DNA of 64,000 nucleotides from Streptomyces caatingaensis (lineage in GTDB: Bacteria > Actinomycetota > Actinomycetes > Streptomycetales > Streptomycetaceae), in assembly GCF_001187435.1 (NCBI RefSeq), contig NZ_LFXA01000008.1:1-64000 (forward strand), read 5' to 3'. The first letter of the stretch is position 1; every line of letters begins with the position of its first letter. The position numbers and the translations under genes were made by a program. The notes beneath the pieces were generated by a model. The model had not been told where the DNA came from. It did no database searches and saw only the letters and a program-made list of their open reading frames with translations. This document shows, piece by piece, positions 1 through 12,591 of the stretch.

Positions 1-3318
<3,318 letters not shown>

Positions 3319-3829
3319 AATGCTTACCGGACTCATACCGGTTCAACACTCGCGTTGAGCGGAACAGCCAGGCGGAATAAGCCCGGCCGTTCACAGCGTC
3401 CTCGCTGTGTTTTTCAAAGGAACCTCATCCCAACCGGTCAAACCGGCCGGAACGGGGTTGTTTTATAGTCTGGCGTTGACTTTTGGCACGCTGTTGAGTT
3501 CTCAAGGAACGGACGCTTCCTTCGCTCCTGTTTCACCAGGCGCTCCGGGCGCTTCCCTTCGTTGTTTCCAACCTTACCAGATCCGATTTCTCGTTTCCGG
3601 CCCCCTGCTGGATCGGGGCTTTCCCGCCTTTCCGCTTTCGCGGCCCGGCGTGATCACTACTTTAGCGGATTTCCCCGGCGACTCCTAATCGGAGTCCGGA
3701 ACCGAATTCCGGCATGCCGAAATCCATCCCGTTCAGGGGCCGTGCAGTAGGAATCCCGCCGACTGGCGTGAAACGCCGCCCCGGCCTCCTCACGGACGCC
3801 GCGGCAACTCGAAGAACTCTACACGAGGT
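3319..3829 (-). promoter_or_regulatory. rrn promoter and leader region
   Basis: This 511-base stretch between the 16S gene and the next ORF has no credible gene and is noticeably more A+T rich than its surroundings. Reading leftwards I see -10-like hexamers TAAAGT (3659-3664, with TTAGGA 18 bases upstream) and TAAGGT (3571-3576). It also has a short inverted repeat GACTCC/GGAGTC (3680-3696) and the leader element described separately. Streptomyces rrn operons have several tandem promoters with poor -35 boxes, so these hexamers are candidates only. The exact starts need transcript mapping. Confidence 0.7.
3485..3510 (-). promoter_or_regulatory. rrn leader processing/antitermination element
   Basis: On the minus strand this reads 'GTTCCTTGAGAACTCAACAG' followed by CGTGCC. 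It is a sequence found just upstream of 16S genes in many actinobacteria and associated with the leader antitermination/processing signals. It lies about 170 bases upstream of the 16S 5' end, the expected place. Confidence 0.75.
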
Positions 3830-4273
3830 TCAGGGGTGCTCGCGCCCGCCCCCCTCCTCGTACTCCCGCCGGTGCAGTCGCTCCCCCGGCGCCTCCTGGA
3901 GGGCCCGCAGGGACCAGGCGAGGAAGACGCCGACGAAGCCGATGGCGAGCAGTCCGGACGACGGGCGCTCCGCGGCCTCGGCCCCCTCCCGTGCCGGGTC
4001 CGGGCGGCGGACGAACCCCTCCCAGGTGCGGCGGAAGGCCAGCGCCGTACAGATGGCGACGGCGCCGGCCACCAGGACGTTCACCACGCCGCCGACCTTG
4101 GCGATGGCCAGGCCCTCGTAGCCGAGGCGCAGGAGGAGGGCGCCGGCCACGGCGGCCAGCAGGCCGCCCACGGCGACGCCGGCGCGGCGCAGGGCGTAGC
4201 CGCCGTCGTGCTCGACCCAGGTCGTGCCGAAGAAACGGATCGGTTGCGGGGTCCGGGGGTGCTGTCCGCTCAT
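3830..4273 (-). CDS. Conserved small membrane protein of unknown function
   Basis: A 147-residue protein from the ATG at 4273 (MSGQHPRT...); a GTG at 4297 in the same frame would add eight residues. I see three or four hydrophobic stretches: roughly residues 30-50 (AGVAVGGLLAAVAGALLL), 60-75 (GGVVNVLVAGAVAICTALAF) and 108-122 (LLAIGFVGVFLAWSL). An 'RRTWEGFVRRP' basic loop lies between the second and third, and the tail is charged and Glu/Arg rich. It lies upstream of the rrn promoters in the same direction. I do not recognise a family with a known function. The start is uncertain because neither candidate has a strong Shine-Dalgarno sequence. Confidence 0.7.
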   Translation of the reverse strand: MSGQHPRTPQPIRFFGTTWVEHDGGYALRRAGVAVGGLLAAVAGALLLRLGYEGLAIAKVGGVVNVLVAGAVAICTALAFRRTWEGFVRRPDPAREGAEAAERPSSGLLAIGFVGVFLAWSLRALQEAPGERLHRREYEEGGGREHP

Positions 4274-4324
4274 GTGCCGATTGTGCCGTTCCTTCACGGA
4301 CGCAGCGCCGTGGCGGATCCGGCG

Positions 4325-4606
4325 TCAGGAGCAGCTGCCCGTCACGAAGCCGCCGCTGCCCGTCTTGACGTAGGAGTCGGATACGTATTGTCCCGGTCCG
4401 ATGTTGTCCCAGATGTTCGTCGTGCCGCAGGGGCCGGTGACCGTTTCGCCGCGGGTCTGGCAGCGGATCTGGACCCGGGAGCCTCTTGGGAGGACCCTGA
4501 CCACCGGGCTGTCGGTACCGGGGCCGCTGCGCACGTTCACCTGGTAGCCGGGAGCGATGGCGTACGAGGCGAGGCCGGCGGCCTGGAGGGTCTCTTCATT
4601 GGTCAT
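4325..4606 (-). CDS. Bacterial SH3-like domain protein
   Basis: A 93-residue protein. The core (about residues 17-50) has the bacterial SH3 pattern: 'YQVNVRSGPGTDSPVVRVL' followed by a 'GSRVQIRCQ' strand. The second half has Cys and Trp residues (C49, C60, 'NIWDNI', 'YVSDSYVKTG', final 'GSCS'). Proteins of this kind often bind peptidoglycan or other ligands outside the cell. No signal peptide is visible, so export is uncertain and the start may be misplaced. It is separated from the preceding convergent/divergent genes by ordinary intergenic DNA. The function is unknown. Confidence 0.7.
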   Translation of the reverse strand: MTNEETLQAAGLASYAIAPGYQVNVRSGPGTDSPVVRVLPRGSRVQIRCQTRGETVTGPCGTTNIWDNIGPGQYVSDSYVKTGSGGFVTGSCS

Positions 4607-4773
4607 GGAGCGTCTTCCCCCGTTCCGAATCGACCGTCAGCAGACTGTTGTTGACGGCTGAATGACATGCGCAGGCTAGCAAGGTCCCGGCACGCCCTCC
4701 CGGGGATCGGGCGCCCCATCGACTAGGCTCCGCACGCCGCCTATGCGGCCGAGAGGACAACGGGGGTGGGGTA

Positions 4774-6996
4774 ATGCCGCCGCTGCGCGACACCGGGAGC
4801 GGACTGGGAGCGGAGGATCCCGGGTACGCCGGTCGGTACCGCCTGGAAGGGCGCCTCGGCTCGGGCGGCATGGGTGTCGTGCACCTGGCGCACTCGCCGT
4901 CGGGGCTGCGCCTCGCGGTCAAGGTGGTGCACGCCGAGTACGCGGCCGATCCCGAGTTCAGGGCGCGGTTCCGGCAGGAGGTGGCGGCCGCCCGCCGGGT
5001 GAGCGGGGCGTTCACCGCGCCGGTCGTGGACGCGGACCCGGACTGCGAGCGGCCGTGGATGGCCACGCTGTGCATCGCGGGCCCGACCCTCGCCTCGTAC
5101 ATCAAGGAGAACGGTCCCCTCGCCCCGGACGCGGTGCGGCGGCTGGCGGCGGGGCTCGCGGAGGCGCTGCGCGACATCCACCGCGCCGGGGTCGTGCACC
5201 GGGATCTCAAGCCGAGCAACGTCCTGCTCGCCGAGGACGGGCCCAAGGTCATCGACTTCGGCATCTCGCGGCCGTACGACAGCGAGTTGCGGACGGAGAC
5301 GGGCAAGCTGGTCGGCACGCCGCCGTTCATGGCGCCGGAGCAGTTCCAGCGGCCGCGCGAGGTGGGGCCGGCGGCGGATGTGTTCGCGCTGGCGTCGCTG
5401 CTGGTCCACGCGGCGACGGGGCGCGGGCCGTTCGAGTCGGACAGTCCTTATCTGGTCGCGTACCAAGTGGTGCACGACGAGCCGGACTTGGCGGGGGTGC
5501 CGGCCGATCTGGTGCCGCTGCTGCGGGACTGTCTGGCGAAGGAGCCGGAGGACCGGCCGACGCCGGACGCGATCATGTCGCGGCTGCCGGCCCTGGAGGA
5601 GCACGAGCGGCCGACCGTGCCGCGGCTGCCGGACGTGTCGTCCGTGCCGCCCGCGCTCCCGCCGCCCCGGCGGCGGGTGCCCCGGCGGAGGCCGCGGCGG
5701 GCGGACACGCCGGTGACGCACTCGCGGTCGGGTCCCGGCGCCCCGCCCGGGGAGCCGCCCGGAAGGCCGCCCGGGGATCCGGTCACCGCGGCTTCGCGCC
5801 GGCGGCGCGCCTCGTGGTTCGCCCTCGGGGCGGCCGTCGTGGTCGCGCTGGGCGTCGGCGCCGGCTGGGCGGTGAACCGGGCGGGGCCCGGGAGCGAGCC
5901 GCTGCAGACGCGGCCGTCCTCCTCGGCGTGGACGAAGTGGCAGCAGCCCTGGCAGACGTCCCTCGGGAGGACCCGGGCGGCGGCCTCCTGCGCCTACGCG
6001 GAGGGCGACCTCTACTGCTCGGCGCCCGGGCTGCTCGCGGTCCGCATCGATCCCGTCGACGGGCGGGTGGTCTGGCGGCGGACGGCGGCGGCGCCGGCGC
6101 GGTCCGGCGGTGTCGCGTCGCCGAGGGCGCCCGTCGTGGGCGGGGGGCTGGTGCACGTCCTGTCGGCGGACGGGCGCGAACTGCTCGCGCTCGACCCGGA
6201 GTCGGGCGGCACGCGCCGGACGCGGGACGTGTCGCGGTACCTGGCGCGGGTCTATCCCGGGGGCGACGCGCTCCTGCTGGCCGCCCGGGACGGGACGGTG
6301 GCCGCGCTGGACGCGGGGAGCGGCCGGGAGCTCTGGCGGCACCGGATCGCCGGGCTGGGCACCCCCGTCCTCTCCTCGTACGGCACCGGGCCCGTCTACG
6401 CGCTCGGTCCGGCGGACGGCGGGCGGCGGACGCTGGTGGCGGCCGTCGATCCGGCGACCGGGAACACGCTCTGGCAGTGGACGGCGGACGGGACGCTGCA
6501 GGCGGTGGGGGCGCGTACGGACGGCGCCCTCCATCTGACGGCGACGGACGGGGAGAACCGGGTGACCGCCGTCGTCCGCTACGACCCGGCGGCGCGGCGG
6601 GAGCGCCGGGTGCCGCTGGACGTGCCGCTGTACACGGCCACCGCGATGGCGCGCGGCGACGCCGTCTATCTCCTGGCGGGGGACGGCGGGCTCACGGCCG
6701 TGGACACGGAGCGGGGGCGGCGGCTGTGGAAGCTGGAGACGTCGGTGTCCAACGCGTCGGTGCCGGTGGCGGACCGGCGGCGGGTGTACTTCCTGGCCGC
6801 GGACGGGCGGTTGACGGCGGTGGACGCGGAGCGGGGGGCTCTGCTCGGGCAGACGCGGGCGCGGCCGGCGGGGCCGGACAGGGGGTTCGCGGGGGAGGTG
6901 CCGGCGCCGGTGGTGGGGCGGGGGAAGGTTTTCGGTTCGGCGCCGGACGGGGTGGTGTTCGGGGTGGGGGTGCGGGAGCCTGCGCGGTGGCGGTAG
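4774..6996 (+). CDS. Membrane Ser/Thr protein kinase with PQQ-like beta-propeller sensor
   Basis: A 740-residue protein. Residues about 20-280 form a Hanks-type kinase: glycine loop LGSGGMG, VAIK-type lysine in 'LAVKVV', catalytic HRDLKPSN near 142-149, DFG near 161, APE in 'MAPEQF'. A Pro/Arg-rich linker follows, then one transmembrane helix near 344-366 (ASWFALGAAVVVALGVGAGWAV). The extracytoplasmic part holds repeated PQQ/WD-like blades (for example 'VDGRVVWRR', 'GSGRELWRH', 'TGNTLWQW', 'ERGRRLWKL'). Kinase-TM-propeller proteins are common in Streptomyces and are thought to sense a ligand outside and phosphorylate targets inside. The substrate is unknown. The gene is monocistronic and converges with ilvD. 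Confidence 0.92.
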   Translation: MPPLRDTGSGLGAEDPGYAGRYRLEGRLGSGGMGVVHLAHSPSGLRLAVKVVHAEYAADPEFRARFRQEVAAARRVSGAFTAPVVDADPDCERPWMATLCIAGPTLASYIKENGPLAPDAVRRLAAGLAEALRDIHRAGVVHRDLKPSNVLLAEDGPKVIDFGISRPYDSELRTETGKLVGTPPFMAPEQFQRPREVGPAADVFALASLLVHAATGRGPFESDSPYLVAYQVVHDEPDLAGVPADLVPLLRDCLAKEPEDRPTPDAIMSRLPALEEHERPTVPRLPDVSSVPPALPPPRRRVPRRRPRRADTPVTHSRSGPGAPPGEPPGRPPGDPVTAASRRRRASWFALGAAVVVALGVGAGWAVNRAGPGSEPLQTRPSSSAWTKWQQPWQTSLGRTRAAASCAYAEGDLYCSAPGLLAVRIDPVDGRVVWRRTAAAPARSGGVASPRAPVVGGGLVHVLSADGRELLALDPESGGTRRTRDVSRYLARVYPGGDALLLAARDGTVAALDAGSGRELWRHRIAGLGTPVLSSYGTGPVYALGPADGGRRTLVAAVDPATGNTLWQWTADGTLQAVGARTDGALHLTATDGENRVTAVVRYDPAARRERRVPLDVPLYTATAMARGDAVYLLAGDGGLTAVDTERGRRLWKLETSVSNASVPVADRRRVYFLAADGRLTAVDAERGALLGQTRARPAGPDRGFAGEVPAPVVGRGKVFGSAPDGVVFGVGVREPARWR

Positions 6997-7148
6997 GGGG
7001 TTTGCCCCGGACCCTCCCCCAGAGGGGGCATCCCCGTTTCACCGTTTCTTCCGGGGGCTCCGCCCCCTCCGGCCCCGGGCCGCGCTCCGCGCGGTGGCGG
7101 GGCTTCGCCCCCCAAGCCCCCTTGTCGCCTTGTCGGGAGAGGTGCGCC
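6997..7148. terminator. Convergent intergenic region with GC hairpins
   Basis: This gap between the convergent kinase and ilvD genes contains two short strong palindromes, GGGGGC-TCC-GCCCCC (about 7053-7067) and GGGGC-TTC-GCCCC (7099-7111). A third is less regular (CCTCCCCC-aga-GGGGG, near 7012). Such hairpins without a T-run often serve as terminators in Streptomyces. Function is inferred from position and structure only. Confidence 0.5.
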
Positions 7149-8999
7149 TCACCCCAGACGGCTCACGTCCCGCACCGCGCCCTTGTCCGCGCTCGTCGCC
7201 ATCGCCGCGTAGGCCCGCAGGGCCGCCGAGACCTTGCGGTTGCGGCCGGTGGGGGCGTAGACGCCGCCGAGGGCGGCGCGGCGGGCGGTCAACTCCTCCT
7301 CGGGGACGAGGAGTTCGATGGAGCGGGCGGGGATGTCGATGCGGATGCGGTCCCCGTCGCGCACGAGTGCGATCGTTCCGCCGGCCGCGGCCTCGGGCGA
7401 CGCGTGTCCGATCGAGAGGCCGGAGGTGCCTCCGGAGAAGCGGCCGTCCGTGACGAGGGCGCACGCCTTGCCGAGGCCGCGGCCCTTGAGGAACGAGGTG
7501 GGGTAGAGCATCTCCTGCATGCCGGGGCCGCCGCGCGGGCCCTCGTAGCGGATGACGACGACGTCGCCCTCCTTGACCTGCTTCCCGAGGATCTTCTCGA
7601 CGGCCTCGTCCTGCGACTCGCAGACGACGGCCGGGCCCTCGAAGGTCCAGATCGACTCGTCGACGCCGGCGGTCTTCACGACGCAGCCGTCGACGGCGAG
7701 GTTGCCCTTGAGGACGGCCAGTCCGCCGTCCTTCGAGTAGGCGTGCTCGACGGAGCGGATGCAGCCGCCGGCCGCGTCGAGGTCCAGGCTCTCCCAGCGC
7801 TCGGACTGGGAGAAGGCGGTGGCCGAGCGCCGGCAGCCGGGGGCGGCGTGGAAGAGTTCGACGGCCTCCGGGGAGGGCGAACCGCCGCGCACGTCCCAGG
7901 ACTTGAGCCACTCGGCGAGCGACGCGGAGTGGACGGAGTGGACGTCCTCGTCGAGGAGGCCGGCGCGGTGGAGTTCGCCGAGGATGGCGGGGACGCCGCC
8001 GGCGCGGTGCACGTCCTCCATGTAATAGGTGCCGCCGGGGGCGACGTTGGGGGCGACCTTGGCGAGGCACGGGACGCGGCGGGAGACGGCGTCGATGTCG
8101 TTCAGGCCGTAGTCCAGCCCGGCCTCCTGCGCGGCGGCGAGCAGGTGCAGGATCGTGTTGGTGGAGCCGCCCATGGCGATGTCGAGGGCCATGGCGTTGT
8201 CGAAGGCGGCGCGGGTGGCGATGGAGCGGGGGAGGACGGAGTCGTCGCCCTGCTCGTAGTGGCGCCTGGTGATCTCGACGACCGTGCGGCCCGCGTTCTC
8301 GTAGAGGGCGCGGCGGGCGGTGTGGGTGGCGAGGGTGGAGCCGTTGCCGGGGAGGGAGAGGCCGATGGCCTCGGTGAGGCAGTTCATCGAGTTGGCGGTG
8401 AACATGCCGGAGCAGGAGCCGCAGGTGGGGCAGGCGTTCTCCTCGATGCGGAGGACGTCCTCGTCGGAGACGCTCTCGTCGGACGCGTCGACGATCGCGT
8501 TGATCAGGTCGAGCTTGCGGACGGTGCCGTCGACGAGGGTGGCCCGGCCGGCCTCCATGGGGCCGCCGGAGACGAAGACCGTGGGGATGTCGAGGCGCAG
8601 CGCGGCCATCAGCATGCCCGGGGTGATCTTGTCGCAGTTGGAGATGCAGATCAGGGCGTCGGCGCAGTGGGCCTCGACCATGTACTCGACGCTGTCCGCG
8701 ATCAGGTCGCGGGAGGGCAGGGAGTAGAGCATGCCGCCGTGGCCCATGGCGATGCCGTCGTCGACGGCGATGGTGTTGAACTCGCGGGGCACGGCGCCGG
8801 CGGCGCGGATCGCGTCGGAGACGATGCGGCCGACGGGCGCGAGGTGGGTGTGGCCGGGGACGAACTCGGTGAAGGAGTTGGCGACGGCCACGATCGGCTT
8901 GCCGATGTCCTCGCTCGCTACCCCGGAGGCGCGGAGGAGGGCGCGGGCGCCCGCCATGTTGCGGCCGTGGGTGACGGTGCGGGACCTCAGCTGGCGCAT
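7149..8999 (-). CDS. ilvD: Dihydroxy-acid dehydratase
   Basis: This enzyme converts 2,3-dihydroxy-isovalerate and 2,3-dihydroxy-3-methylvalerate to the 2-keto acids in valine, leucine and isoleucine synthesis. The protein has 616 residues from the ATG at 8999 ([19 protein letters not shown]). AAGGAG lies 8 bases upstream, so I prefer this ATG to the GTG at 9008, which abuts the same Shine-Dalgarno. IlvD/Edd family signatures are present: 'CISNCDK' and '[17 protein letters not shown]' carry the iron-sulfur cysteines, and the C-terminus contains '[20 protein letters not shown]'. Length and motifs are full. It stands downstream of, and in the same direction as, the TetR gene but has its own short leader. 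Confidence 0.98.
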   Translation of the reverse strand: MRQLRSRTVTHGRNMAGARALLRASGVASEDIGKPIVAVANSFTEFVPGHTHLAPVGRIVSDAIRAAGAVPREFNTIAVDDGIAMGHGGMLYSLPSRDLIADSVEYMVEAHCADALICISNCDKITPGMLMAALRLDIPTVFVSGGPMEAGRATLVDGTVRKLDLINAIVDASDESVSDEDVLRIEENACPTCGSCSGMFTANSMNCLTEAIGLSLPGNGSTLATHTARRALYENAGRTVVEITRRHYEQGDDSVLPRSIATRAAFDNAMALDIAMGGSTNTILHLLAAAQEAGLDYGLNDIDAVSRRVPCLAKVAPNVAPGGTYYMEDVHRAGGVPAILGELHRAGLLDEDVHSVHSASLAEWLKSWDVRGGSPSPEAVELFHAAPGCRRSATAFSQSERWESLDLDAAGGCIRSVEHAYSKDGGLAVLKGNLAVDGCVVKTAGVDESIWTFEGPAVVCESQDEAVEKILGKQVKEGDVVVIRYEGPRGGPGMQEMLYPTSFLKGRGLGKACALVTDGRFSGGTSGLSIGHASPEAAAGGTIALVRDGDRIRIDIPARSIELLVPEEELTARRAALGGVYAPTGRNRKVSAALRAYAAMATSADKGAVRDVSRLG

Positions 9000-9034
9000 G
9001 TGCTCCACTCCTTACGGATGCGGTGGGTCCTCCG

Positions 9035-9040
9035 AGCCTA
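9035..9040 (-). promoter_or_regulatory. Candidate -10 box of ilvD
   Basis: TAGGCT on the minus strand, about 36 bases upstream of the ilvD ATG. It matches the Streptomyces housekeeping -10 consensus (TAgraT), but I see no good -35 at 17-18 bases. A short inverted repeat, GGATC-CAA-GATCC (9047-9059), overlaps where a regulator could bind. Confidence 0.35.
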
Positions 9041-9096
9041 CGCTCAGGATCCAAGATCCGGACAGGGTTTCCGCGATGCGAGACGGTCCGGGCGTC

Positions 9097-9714
9097 TCAG
9101 CCGGTCAGGTGCGCCCGTACCGCCGCGGCCGCCCTCGCCACGACGGTCTCGAAGCCGACCGACGCCAGCGGCTCCACCTTGATCACATAGCGGAGCATGG
9201 CCGTGCCCACCAGCTGGGCCGCGGCCAGTTCGGCGCGCAGCCGGGCGTCGGCGACGCCGAGGAGGCCGGCGACGGGCAGCATCAGCCGGTCGGTGACGAG
9301 TTCGCGGAAGACGGCGGCCGCGGTCTCGTTGGCGACGGCGGAGCGGACGACCGCGAGCAGCGGCTCCCGGGTGGCCGGGTCCTCCCACAGGCCGAGGACG
9401 AAGCGGGTCATCCGCTCGCCCACGTCGTCCCGTCCGCCCTCGGGCAGGGCGGCCGCGGCGGCCAGCGCGGGGGCCAGGCCCGCCTCGACGGCGGCGGCGA
9501 AGAGTCGTTCCTTCGGGCCGAAGTAGTGGTGGACGAGGGCCGGGTCCACGCCCGCGCCCTTGGCGACGGCGCGGATGGAGGCCCCGTCGTAGCCCCGCTC
9601 GGCGAACTCGGCCCGGGCGGCGGCGACGATGCGCTCCCGCGCGCCGGGGCCGTCGCCGGCCTCGGCGCGGGGCGGGCGGCCGCGGCGGCGGGGCGGGGTC
9701 TCCGGCGGGGTCAC
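9097..9714 (-). CDS. TetR-family transcriptional regulator
   Basis: A 205-residue protein from the GTG at 9714. The N-terminus is a basic 'RRRGRPPR' segment followed by the TetR helix-turn-helix (about residues 25-70: '[32 protein letters not shown]...[13 protein letters not shown]', quoted in part). The rest is an all-helical ligand domain that resembles the TetR C-terminal domains found in many actinobacterial regulators. The GTG overlaps the stop of the upstream isomerase-like gene (GTGA, 4 bases), so the two are translationally coupled. The regulator may control that gene or ilvD. The ligand is unknown. Confidence 0.93.
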   Translation of the reverse strand: MTPPETPPRRRGRPPRAEAGDGPGARERIVAAARAEFAERGYDGASIRAVAKGAGVDPALVHHYFGPKERLFAAAVEAGLAPALAAAAALPEGGRDDVGERMTRFVLGLWEDPATREPLLAVVRSAVANETAAAVFRELVTDRLMLPVAGLLGVADARLRAELAAAQLVGTAMLRYVIKVEPLASVGFETVVARAAAAVRAHLTG

Positions 9715-10535
9715 GGCCGGGCCGCGCCGGTCGGGGAGGCGAGGTGGAGCCGGGTGAAGGCGAGCGCCTCGGCGAGGTCGGCCTCGCGTTCGGCGGCCGA
9801 CATGGCGCGCCGGGTGTTGACCTCGACGACGATGTGCCCGTCGAAGCCGCTGACGGCGAGCTGTTCGAGGAGCTCGGCGCAGGGCTGTTTGCCGCGGCCG
9901 GGGACGAGGTGCTCGTCCTTGTTGGAACCGTTGCCGTCGGCGAGGTGGACGTGGGCGAGGCGGTCGCCCATCCGGGCGACCATGTCGAGCGCCTCCGTGC
10001 GGGCGGTGGCGGTGTGCGAGAGGTCGACCGTGAAGTGCCGGTAGTCGTCCTGGGTGACGTCCCAGTCGGGCGCGTAGGCGAGCAGTTCGCGGTCGCGGTA
10101 GCGCCAGGGGTACATGTTCTCGACCGCGAAACGGACGTCGGTCTCGTCGGCCATGCGCCAGATCCCGCGGACGAAGTCGCGGGCGTAGGAGCGCTGCCAG
10201 CGGAACGGCGGGTGGACGACGACGGTGCCGGCGCCCAGCCGCTCGGCCGCGGCGCGGGCCCGCTGGAGCTTGACCCAGGGGTCGGTGGACCAGACGCGCT
10301 GGGTGATCAGCAGACAGGGCGCGTGGACGGCCAGGACGGGGATGCGGTGGTAGTCGGAGAGCCGGCGCAGGGCGTCGATGTCCTGGCTGACCGGGTCCGT
10401 CCACACCATGACCTCGACGCCGTCGTAGCCGAGCCGGGCGGCGATCTCGAACGCCGTCGCCGTGGACTCGGGGTAGACCGAGGCGGTGGACAGGGCGACC
10501 TTCGCGTCCGGGATCCGCACCACTGGCTCTGTCAC
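9711..10535 (-). CDS. Xylose isomerase-like TIM-barrel protein (sugar phosphate isomerase/epimerase family)
   Basis: About 274 residues from the GTG at 10535 ([17 protein letters not shown]); longer in-frame starts give only low-complexity sequence. The AP-endonuclease-2-like TIM barrel is recognisable: '[11 protein letters not shown]', '[10 protein letters not shown]', '[11 protein letters not shown]', '[10 protein letters not shown]', '[10 protein letters not shown]', '[11 protein letters not shown]' and 'HIVVEVNTR'. The metal ligands expected in this fold (E of VENM, D of VDLSH, H of HVHLAD, E of VVEVN) are present. The substrate cannot be deduced. It overlaps the TetR gene by 4 bases. Lack of a clear Shine-Dalgarno leaves the start slightly open. 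Confidence 0.88.
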   Translation of the reverse strand: MTEPVVRIPDAKVALSTASVYPESTATAFEIAARLGYDGVEVMVWTDPVSQDIDALRRLSDYHRIPVLAVHAPCLLITQRVWSTDPWVKLQRARAAAERLGAGTVVVHPPFRWQRSYARDFVRGIWRMADETDVRFAVENMYPWRYRDRELLAYAPDWDVTQDDYRHFTVDLSHTATARTEALDMVARMGDRLAHVHLADGNGSNKDEHLVPGRGKQPCAELLEQLAVSGFDGHIVVEVNTRRAMSAAEREADLAEALAFTRLHLASPTGAARP

Positions 10536-10749
10536 GAGGGACAGCGTACGACCGCCCCTCGCGCGGCGTGCAGGTGGTGCCTGCGGCTGCTGGTGCCTCG
10601 GTGCTGTGGCGCCTCGCCCTTGCGGGGGCGGCGGCCGGTCGGGGCCGCGCCCCGGGGGGCCTCGTCTCGCCGGCGCCGCACCGCACCGGCGCCTCACCTC
10701 GCCAAAGCCTCTTCCCTCCGGGACCTCGTCCCCCTCCTCCCCCCGTGCC

Positions 10750-11667
10750 TCACCCCGTAGGCAAATGGTCCAGCCGGCGCAGGATGACGCCCTCGCGGAG
10801 GGCCCAGGGGCAGAGTTCGGTCTCGTCCACGCCGAAGAGGTCCATCGCCGCCTCGGCGACGAGGGCGCCGGCGAGGAGCTGGGGGGCGCGGCCGGCTGGG
10901 ACGCCGGGGAGGGCGGCGCGCTGCTGGGGGGTCATGGCGGCGAGGCGGGGCACCCACTCGGCGAGCGACTTGCGGCTGAGGGTGCGGCGGTCGCGGGGGC
11001 CGTCGCCGGCGAAGCGGGCGAGCTGCTTGAAGGTCTTGGAGGTGGCGACGGCGCGGTCGGGGGAGCCGGCGCGGGAGAAGCCGCCGACCACCCGGGCGAT
11101 CTCGGTGCGGATGTGGCGGCGCAGGGCGCGGACGTCCTCGGGGCCGGGGAGTTCGTCCGGCAGCAGGGCGGCGGTCAGCCGGCCGGCGCCGAGCGGGAGG
11201 GAGACGGCGACGTCGGGGTCCTCGTCCATGCCGTAGGCGATCTCCAGGGAGCCGCCGCCGATGTCGAGGACGAGCAGCCGGCCGGCCGACCAGCCGAACC
11301 AGCGGCGGACGGCGAGGAAGGTGAGCCGCGCCTCCGCCTCGCCGCTGAGCACGGGCAGGGCGACGCCGGTCTCCTCGCGGACGCGGGCGAGGACGGCGTC
11401 CGCGTTGGCCGCCTCGCGGACGGCGGAGGTGGCGAAGGGCAGCACCTCCTCGACGCCCTTGTCCTCGGCCGCCTCCAGGGCCTCGCGGATCACCCGCACC
11501 AGGCGTTCGACGCCCTCGTCGCCGATGGCGCCGGAGTCGTCGAGGAGCTCGGCGAGGCGCAGTTCGGCCTTGTGGGAGTGGGCGGGCAGGGGGCGGGCGC
11601 CCTGATGCGCGTCCACCACCAGCAGGTGGACGGTATTCGAACCCACGTCGAGGACACCGAGTCTCAT
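10750..11667 (-). CDS. Ppx/GppA family phosphatase (exopolyphosphatase-like)
   Basis: A 305-residue protein from the ATG at 11667. It has the ASKHA-fold signatures of the Ppx/GppA family: '[19 protein letters not shown]' at the N-terminus (phosphate-1 loop), '[13 protein letters not shown]', and '[14 protein letters not shown]' (phosphate-2 loop with catalytic Glu nearby). Family members hydrolyse inorganic polyphosphate or the 5' phosphate of pppGpp. At about 300 residues it has the short two-domain form typical of actinobacteria, without the HD C-terminal extension of E. coli Ppx. It is divergent from the Cys-rich gene at 11713, with a shared 45-base promoter space. Which substrate dominates cannot be told. 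Confidence 0.93.
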   Translation of the reverse strand: MRLGVLDVGSNTVHLLVVDAHQGARPLPAHSHKAELRLAELLDDSGAIGDEGVERLVRVIREALEAAEDKGVEEVLPFATSAVREAANADAVLARVREETGVALPVLSGEAEARLTFLAVRRWFGWSAGRLLVLDIGGGSLEIAYGMDEDPDVAVSLPLGAGRLTAALLPDELPGPEDVRALRRHIRTEIARVVGGFSRAGSPDRAVATSKTFKQLARFAGDGPRDRRTLSRKSLAEWVPRLAAMTPQQRAALPGVPAGRAPQLLAGALVAEAAMDLFGVDETELCPWALREGVILRRLDHLPTG

Positions 11668-11712
11668 GCGGGGAACGCTACTGGGGCCCGTGGGGACACA
11701 TAGGCTTGAGGT

Positions 11713-12519
11713 GTGGCAAAGACGAAGAAGGCGAAGCAGCCGGTGATCCCTGACGAGGTCGGGCTGGACTTCGCCCGGGCGTGGGTCGAGTTCCCCGATC
11801 CGGCCGACGACGAACAGGTCTTCCGCTGCGACCTGACCTGGCTGACGTCCCGCTGGAGCTGCGTCTTCGGCAGCGGCTGCCAGGGGATCAAGGCCGGGCG
11901 GGCCGACGACGGCTGCTGCACGCTGGGCGCGCACTTCTCGGACGAGGAGGACGAGGAGCGGGTGGCCGGGCACGTGGCCCGGCTGACGCCGGAGATCTGG
12001 CAGTTCCACGAGGTGGGGACGGACCCGGACGGGGACGGGTGGACGCAGGTCGACGAGGACGGCGAGCGGCAGACGCGCCGCTGGAAGGGCTCCTGCATCT
12101 TCCAGAACCGCCCCGGGTTCGGCGGGGGCGCGGGCTGCGCCCTGCACATCCTGGCGCTGCGGGAGGGGCGCGAGCCGCTGGAGACCAAGCCGGACGTGTG
12201 CTGGCAGCTCCCGGTCCGGCGGACGTACGAGTGGATCGACCGGCCCGACGACACGCGCGTCCTCCAGGTCTCGATCGGCGAGTACGACCGGCGGGGGTGG
12301 GGGCCGGGCGGCCACGACCTGCACTGGTGGTGCACGTCGGCGCGGTCGGCGCACGGGGCGGGGAAGCCGGTGTACGAGAGCTACCGGGCCGAGCTGGTGG
12401 AGATGATGGGGCCGGAGGCGTACGCGCGGCTGGTCGAGCTGTGCGAGGAGCGGATGGCTGCGCTGCTGCCGGTGGCTCCGCACCCGGCGGACGGCGGGGC
12501 GGCGGCGGCCGGCCGCTGA
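11713..12519 (+). CDS. Conserved actinobacterial Cys-rich protein (YkgJ/DUF3109-like, function unknown)
   Basis: A 268-residue protein from GTG 11713 ([10 protein letters not shown]). It contains many cysteines in a zinc- or iron-chelating style: '[22 protein letters not shown]', '[13 protein letters not shown]', '[20 protein letters not shown]', 'DVCWQLP', 'LHWWCTS' (quoted as short pieces). This spacing resembles proteins annotated as DUF3109/YkgJ zinc-iron chelating domain, but I assign it by motif only. The N-terminus is basic and soluble. The gene is divergent from ppx-like and convergent with the sigma-like gene. GAGG lies very close to the start, so the exact start or a leaderless transcript is uncertain. 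Confidence 0.8.
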   Translation: MAKTKKAKQPVIPDEVGLDFARAWVEFPDPADDEQVFRCDLTWLTSRWSCVFGSGCQGIKAGRADDGCCTLGAHFSDEEDEERVAGHVARLTPEIWQFHEVGTDPDGDGWTQVDEDGERQTRRWKGSCIFQNRPGFGGGAGCALHILALREGREPLETKPDVCWQLPVRRTYEWIDRPDDTRVLQVSIGEYDRRGWGPGGHDLHWWCTSARSAHGAGKPVYESYRAELVEMMGPEAYARLVELCEERMAALLPVAPHPADGGAAAAGR

Positions 12520-12532
12520 GGGGCGGAGCCCC
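12520..12532. terminator. Short GGGGC-GGA-GCCCC hairpin
   Basis: A perfect 5-bp palindrome with a 3-base loop that begins at the stop codon of the Cys-rich gene, in the convergent gap before 12592. It is one of several copies of the same kind of element in the window and probably acts as a weak bidirectional terminator. Confidence 0.4.
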
Positions 12533-12591
12533 TGCACGACCCCTGGCGCGCGTGCCGCGCGAAGGGGAAGCCGGAGGCGCCCGGGCGGGCG

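Noticed and set aside
4743..9182. A 1479-codon open frame on the plus strand across the kinase and ilvD
   Set aside because: It is a GC-driven shadow frame: it overlaps two well-defined genes in other frames and has Arg/Gly/Ala-only composition without domains.
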